From assembly GCA_910586775.1 (NCBI GenBank), contig CAJUJN010000065.1:1-22984 (forward strand): DNA of 22,984 bases, in the 5' to 3' direction. Below, one piece after another: positions 20,022 to 22,984 of this stretch (position 1 is its first letter; every line of letters begins with the position of its first letter). The notes under the pieces were generated by a model. That model ran no database searches, was not told the origin of the DNA, and worked only from the letters and a program-made list of their open reading frames with translations. The position numbers were made by a program, and so were the translations under genes. Origin of the DNA: an uncultured Acetatifactor sp. (GTDB taxonomy: Bacteria > Bacillota > Clostridia > Lachnospirales > Lachnospiraceae).

Positions 20022-22127
20022 ATGGCAATCGGATATTTGCTCGTACAGGTGCGGACCGCCCAGGATGCTGTCCCGCTTGAAGGCGTGCATGTGAGGATTT
20101 TGGGTGAGCAGGGGGAAATCCTTTATCATCTGATGACAGATGAAAGCGGGGAGACCCAGAAGGTGCCTCTGGAGACGCTGGATAAAGGGTTTTCCCAGAA
20201 TCCCTATTATGCGGGATTACCTTACAAAAGCTACAATGTACTTGTGCAGGGGGAGGGCTTTAACACGCTTTACGTGTCCCATATTCCCATCTATGAAGGA
20301 GAGACGGCGGTTCTGCCTATGGAACTTGTGCCTATGGAAGCCAGACAGCGCCGTCCGGGCGAGACGAAAATCTTTATCGGAAAGCCTGCCGTGGCCATGC
20401 AGGAACCCAGGACACAGGAGGGAAACGGCGGGGCGGAAGCGGGCGGCAATACAACCGTGAGGGGTAGCAGTATACGGGAATCAGGCATCGGAGGAACTAT
20501 GCCGGAGACAGGAAACGGGACGGGCGGGGGAAACATGCCGGAGACCGGAAACACACTGGGCACAGGGACCATGCCGGGGGTCGGAAACGGGCCGGGGAAT
20601 GGCAGCGCACCGGATGGCACTGACGGTGGAAGGATTCTGCGTCAGGTAGTGATCCCGAACCCTGTCACCGTGCATCTGGGGGCCCCGGGCTCTAATGCAT
20701 CCAATGTACAGGTATCTTTTCCGGATTATGTGAAAAATGTAGCCAGCAGCGAGATTTACCCCACCTGGCCGGATGCGTCTCTGAGGGCCAATATTTATGC
20801 GATTATTACGTTTGCTTTAAATCGGATTTTCACAGAGTGGTACAGGAGCCGGGGCTATGATTATGATATAACCAACAGCACGGCTTATGACCAGAATTTT
20901 GTATATGGACGGCCCATATATGACTCTGTCAGCAGGGTGGTAGACGATATTTTCAATGAATATGTACGAAGACCGGGACAGAATGCACCCTACTTTACTT
21001 CCTTCTGCAACGGAACCACCGTAACCTGCCGGGGACTGTCCCAGTGGGGAACGGTCACTCTGGCGAACAATGGATATACGCCGCTGCAGATTCTGCGCAA
21101 TTATTATCCGAGTGATGTGGAAATCGTGGAGGCGGATGCCTATGCCAACGTGCCGTCTTCTTATCCGGGGACGGCGCTGAGAGTCGGGAGTACAGGCCTG
21201 GATGTGGAAACCATTCAGACTTACCTGAACAGAATCCGCAGGAATTATCCGGCTATTCCGGTGATTACTGACGCGGCGGGAACCTTTGGGGACAGCACCA
21301 GGGCGGCAGTGACGAAATTCCAGAGTGTCTTTGGGCTGGCGGCGGACGGAATCGTGGGAAAATCCACCTGGTACAAGATTTCCAGCATCTATGCCGGTGT
21401 GACAAGGCTGGCGGAGCTGGACAGCGAGGGAACCACTCTCGGAATCGGTACTGTGCCGCCGAATTCGGTGCTGAGGCAAGGATCCAGGGGACAGGATGTC
21501 ATCACTTTGCAATACCTTCTGGACATTATATCGGAATATTATCCCACTGTCCCGGCACCGGCCCAGGACGGCATATTCGGCGGCGGGACCCGGCAGGCAG
21601 TGACTGCTTTCCAACGCGCTACAGGACTGACCGCAGACGGAATCGTGGGGGCGGCTACATGGAGGAAGCTGTATGATGTGTATCAGGGAATAGGGCAGAA
21701 TGTACCCGGGCAGAATGTGCCAGGAAGCGGAACGGGAGGGGCAGGCCAGCCCGGGACAGGAGGCGGAACGGGCGGGACAGGTCAGCCCGGGACAGGAGGC
21801 GGAACAGGCGGCAGCGGCAGCACTGTCCTGGAATATGTGGTCCGCGCCGGAGACAGCCTGTGGTTAATCGCTCAGCGGTTCCAGACCACGGTAGACGCCA
21901 TCAAGCAGCTGAACGGCCTCACCAGTAATCTGCTCAATGTGGGACAGGTGCTGAAAATTCCTTCTTCCCAGTCGGGGCCTTATATCGAATATACGGTTCG
22001 CTCCGGCGATACGCTCTGGCTGCTGTCAAGAAGGTATAATACTACGGTGGACGCCATCAAGCAGCTGAACGGGCTGAGCAGCGATATGCTGAGTATCGGG
22101 CAGGTGCTGAAGATTCCGGTGAGATGA
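20022..22127 (+). CDS. SpoIID/LytB-domain peptidoglycan-binding protein with two LysM repeats
   Basis: The 701-residue protein probably binds and remodels peptidoglycan; the architecture suggests a sporulation or cell-wall role. Residues 1-115 are a carboxypeptidase-regulatory-like beta domain (MAIGYLLVQVRTAQDAVPLE), and ~120-215 are a Gly/Pro-rich linker. Residues ~215-385 are SpoIID-like: YVKNVASSEIYPTWP holds the expected catalytic Glu of the lytic transglycosylase family, followed by CRGLSQWGTVTLANNGYTPL and ILRNYY. Two PG_binding_1 domains follow (~386-452 and ~484-550, each with ADGIVG). After a Gly-Thr-rich repeat linker come two LysM domains (~604-647 and ~655-700). No signal peptide is seen, as in some spore-associated proteins that reach the coat or cortex without Sec. 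ATG 20022 follows ACGGAGAAG. Family members may instead be exported by another route. Confidence 0.85.
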   Translation: MAIGYLLVQVRTAQDAVPLEGVHVRILGEQGEILYHLMTDESGETQKVPLETLDKGFSQNPYYAGLPYKSYNVLVQGEGFNTLYVSHIPIYEGETAVLPMELVPMEARQRRPGETKIFIGKPAVAMQEPRTQEGNGGAEAGGNTTVRGSSIRESGIGGTMPETGNGTGGGNMPETGNTLGTGTMPGVGNGPGNGSAPDGTDGGRILRQVVIPNPVTVHLGAPGSNASNVQVSFPDYVKNVASSEIYPTWPDASLRANIYAIITFALNRIFTEWYRSRGYDYDITNSTAYDQNFVYGRPIYDSVSRVVDDIFNEYVRRPGQNAPYFTSFCNGTTVTCRGLSQWGTVTLANNGYTPLQILRNYYPSDVEIVEADAYANVPSSYPGTALRVGSTGLDVETIQTYLNRIRRNYPAIPVITDAAGTFGDSTRAAVTKFQSVFGLAADGIVGKSTWYKISSIYAGVTRLAELDSEGTTLGIGTVPPNSVLRQGSRGQDVITLQYLLDIISEYYPTVPAPAQDGIFGGGTRQAVTAFQRATGLTADGIVGAATWRKLYDVYQGIGQNVPGQNVPGSGTGGAGQPGTGGGTGGTGQPGTGGGTGGSGSTVLEYVVRAGDSLWLIAQRFQTTVDAIKQLNGLTSNLLNVGQVLKIPSSQSGPYIEYTVRSGDTLWLLSRRYNTTVDAIKQLNGLSSDMLSIGQVLKIPVR
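21727..21818 (+). repeat. Gly/Thr-rich linker repeats
   Basis: A GGTGQPGTGG unit of 12-13 residues is repeated in tandem between the second peptidoglycan-binding domain and the first LysM domain. It is a flexible linker. Confidence 0.75.
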
Positions 22128-22163
22128 GCCGGAAGTTCGGCAGGTTCAGATGCCTTTTCGGAA

Positions 22164-22189
22164 AAAGGAGCTGTCGCGCAGCCTCCTTT
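22164..22189 (+). terminator. Weak hairpin after the SpoIID-like gene
   Basis: AAAGGAGCTG (22164-22173) pairs with CAG-C-CTCCTTT (22179-22189), with one bulged base. The T tract is only three bases, so function is uncertain. Confidence 0.35.
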
Positions 22190-22308
22190 ACCGGGCCGAT
22201 AGCCGTTTGGCGTTCCACGTACCAGCCAAAAGTTCTTTTGGCGTTAGTCGATATATGTGTTGCTGCAGCTGTTCATACCCCAGATATGTCGTCCTGATAT
22301 AGCCTGAT

Positions 22309-22342
22309 CGTAACAGTTCAGACAGGGCGCTGAACTGTTACG
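22309..22342. repeat. Perfect 13-bp inverted repeat
   Basis: CGTAACAGTTCAG (22309-22321) and CTGAACTGTTACG (22330-22342) flank an eight-base loop in the ~365-base gene-free stretch 22128-22493. There is no T tract. It looks like a dispersed palindromic element rather than a terminator. Confidence 0.6.
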
Positions 22343-22388
22343 CCAAATCATGAACCAACACAGTTATTGGCTGGCGCATTTCTTCTTC

Positions 22389-22436
22389 GATTACAGTTTG
22401 GAAAGCGTTTTCTGTAATTTGCAGACACTTTCTTAT
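22389..22436 (+). repeat. Second dispersed repeat copy with hairpin
   Basis: ATTACAG (22390-22396) pairs with CTGTAAT (22412-22418). The right arm runs directly into ATTTGCAGACACTTTCTTAT (22417-22436), the 20-bp sequence also found at 19603-19622 on the other strand. Confidence 0.5.
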
Positions 22437-22493
22437 GAAAGCGGATCGGTAATCTTGATTTTCAAGTCTACATAAATGCAGGAAGAAATGGTA

Positions 22494-22766
22494 TCATCCG
22501 CAGATTACGGAAATATCCGGTTCGACATAATTCTTATCATCTTCATTCAGGAATACCGCGAAGGGAGAGGGATAGACCTTGCATCGGCCGTCATGTGCAT
22601 CAATATATTGTCCGATTGTTTTCGTGAACTGTCCGACGAGCTCCTGATGAATCCGGCGCGGAGGAGACATCATGTACATTTGCCAATCAATCAACTCCTT
22701 CCGCTGACCATCCGGCAGGGCGTAGATATCATCTGTCGTGCAGGTCCTTTCTTGCGCTAAAGCCAT
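22494..22766 (-). pseudogene. Uma2-family protein, C-terminally truncated
   Basis: The minus-strand frame starts at 22766 (MALAQERTCTTDDIYALPDG) and matches the N-terminal half of Uma2 (DUF820) proteins, a restriction-endonuclease-like fold. Recognisable blocks are ELIDWQMYMMSPPRRIHQEL and VYPSPFAVFLNEDDKNYVEPDISVIC. The family is about 180-200 residues; this copy stops after 90, right where the first catalytic strand ends (PDISVICG). The lost half contains the rest of the nuclease-like core, so the product should be inactive. Uma2 genes are often multi-copy and fast-decaying. Confidence 0.75.
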
Positions 22767-22869
22767 GGCTGTTTTGCGCTTTCTTTTTTACGCGAAATGA
22801 AGTATGATTGCACGGGTGTGTTGGCGCGACATCGCAAATGCCTTTCCAGTCGGATTGACGGAAGATAAC

Positions 22870-22922
22870 AAAAAGCCATAAACCCTTGAATTTACCAGAA
22901 AATCTCAGGTTTATGGCTTTTT
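22870..22922. terminator. Strong bidirectional intrinsic terminator
   Basis: AAAAAGCCATAAACC (22870-22884) and GGTTTATGGCTTTTT (22908-22922) are a perfect 15-bp stem. It provides T tracts on both strands, and lies ten bases beyond the 3' end of the minus-strand tRNA. Confidence 0.88.
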
Positions 22923-22931
22923 ACTCTGGCA

Positions 22932-22984
22932 TGGAGCATATGGGATTCGAACCCACGGCCTCAACAATGCGAATGTTGCGCGCT
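22932..22984 (-). tRNA. tRNA-Ala (CGC), 3' part, cut by the window edge
   Basis: Read on the minus strand, an anticodon arm CAACA-TTCGCAT-TGTTG gives anticodon CGC, which reads GCG (Ala). A T arm GTGGG-TTCGAAT-CCCAT and the 3' acceptor strand ATGCTCC with discriminator A follow. The U at position 70 fits the G3-U70 alanine identity pair, but position 3 lies outside the window. CCA is not encoded. Confidence 0.85.

Noticed and set aside
20499..20550. LPXTG-like sorting signals (MPETG, twice) in the SpoIID-like protein
   Set aside because: They are internal, lie in a Gly-rich linker, and are not followed by a hydrophobic segment and basic tail.

Overview
The window looks like a chromosomal segment of a spore-forming, gut-type Clostridia, most likely a Lachnospiraceae. 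This is inferred from the gene families (MecA, a SpoIID/LytB protein, an M60 peptidase, LytTR and GHKL-type remnants, Uma2), the strong AGGAGG-type ribosome sites and the moderate GC content. No rRNA or taxonomic marker is present, so this is a judgement from gene style.

Region 1 (1-2400) is mostly a graveyard. It holds a LytTR response regulator with an internal deletion and a frameshift, the stub of its partner sensor kinase, one intact hypothetical protein (808-1389), a broken gene with the SVSIIGGADGPTSIF motif, and scrambled frames behind a good sigma-A promoter (1749-1777). Region 2 (2419-3346) has thiamine pyrophosphokinase (thiN) and a small hypothetical gene.

Region 3 (3414-10537) is the most notable part. 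A consensus promoter and a 200-bp leader of about six degenerate ~36-bp repeats precede a 1907-residue secreted M60 (mucinase-type) metallopeptidase with an internal dockerin-like module. Eleven bases after it comes a membrane-anchored protein whose N-terminal domain looks cohesin-like and is followed by a PEQPGQ spacer. I read the pair as a candidate two-gene, sortase-free surface display system: the enzyme is secreted and then caught by a membrane scaffold through dockerin-cohesin binding. Domain identity of the second protein is inference.

Region 4 (10692-15859) carries mecA, a shared terminator, and on the minus strand a hybrid sensor kinase with two receivers followed by an orphan solute-binding lipoprotein. 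The latter two may form a sensing pair. Region 5 (16108-19549) has a small hypothetical gene, a membrane-anchored C39-like protease, a basic coiled-coil hypothetical protein and a flavodoxin-fold reductase.

Region 6 (19550-22984) has non-coding DNA with a dispersed 20-bp repeat attached to hairpins, and a 701-residue SpoIID/peptidoglycan-binding/LysM protein. It ends with a truncated Uma2 gene, a strong bidirectional terminator and the 3' part of a tRNA-Ala (anticodon CGC) running off the edge.
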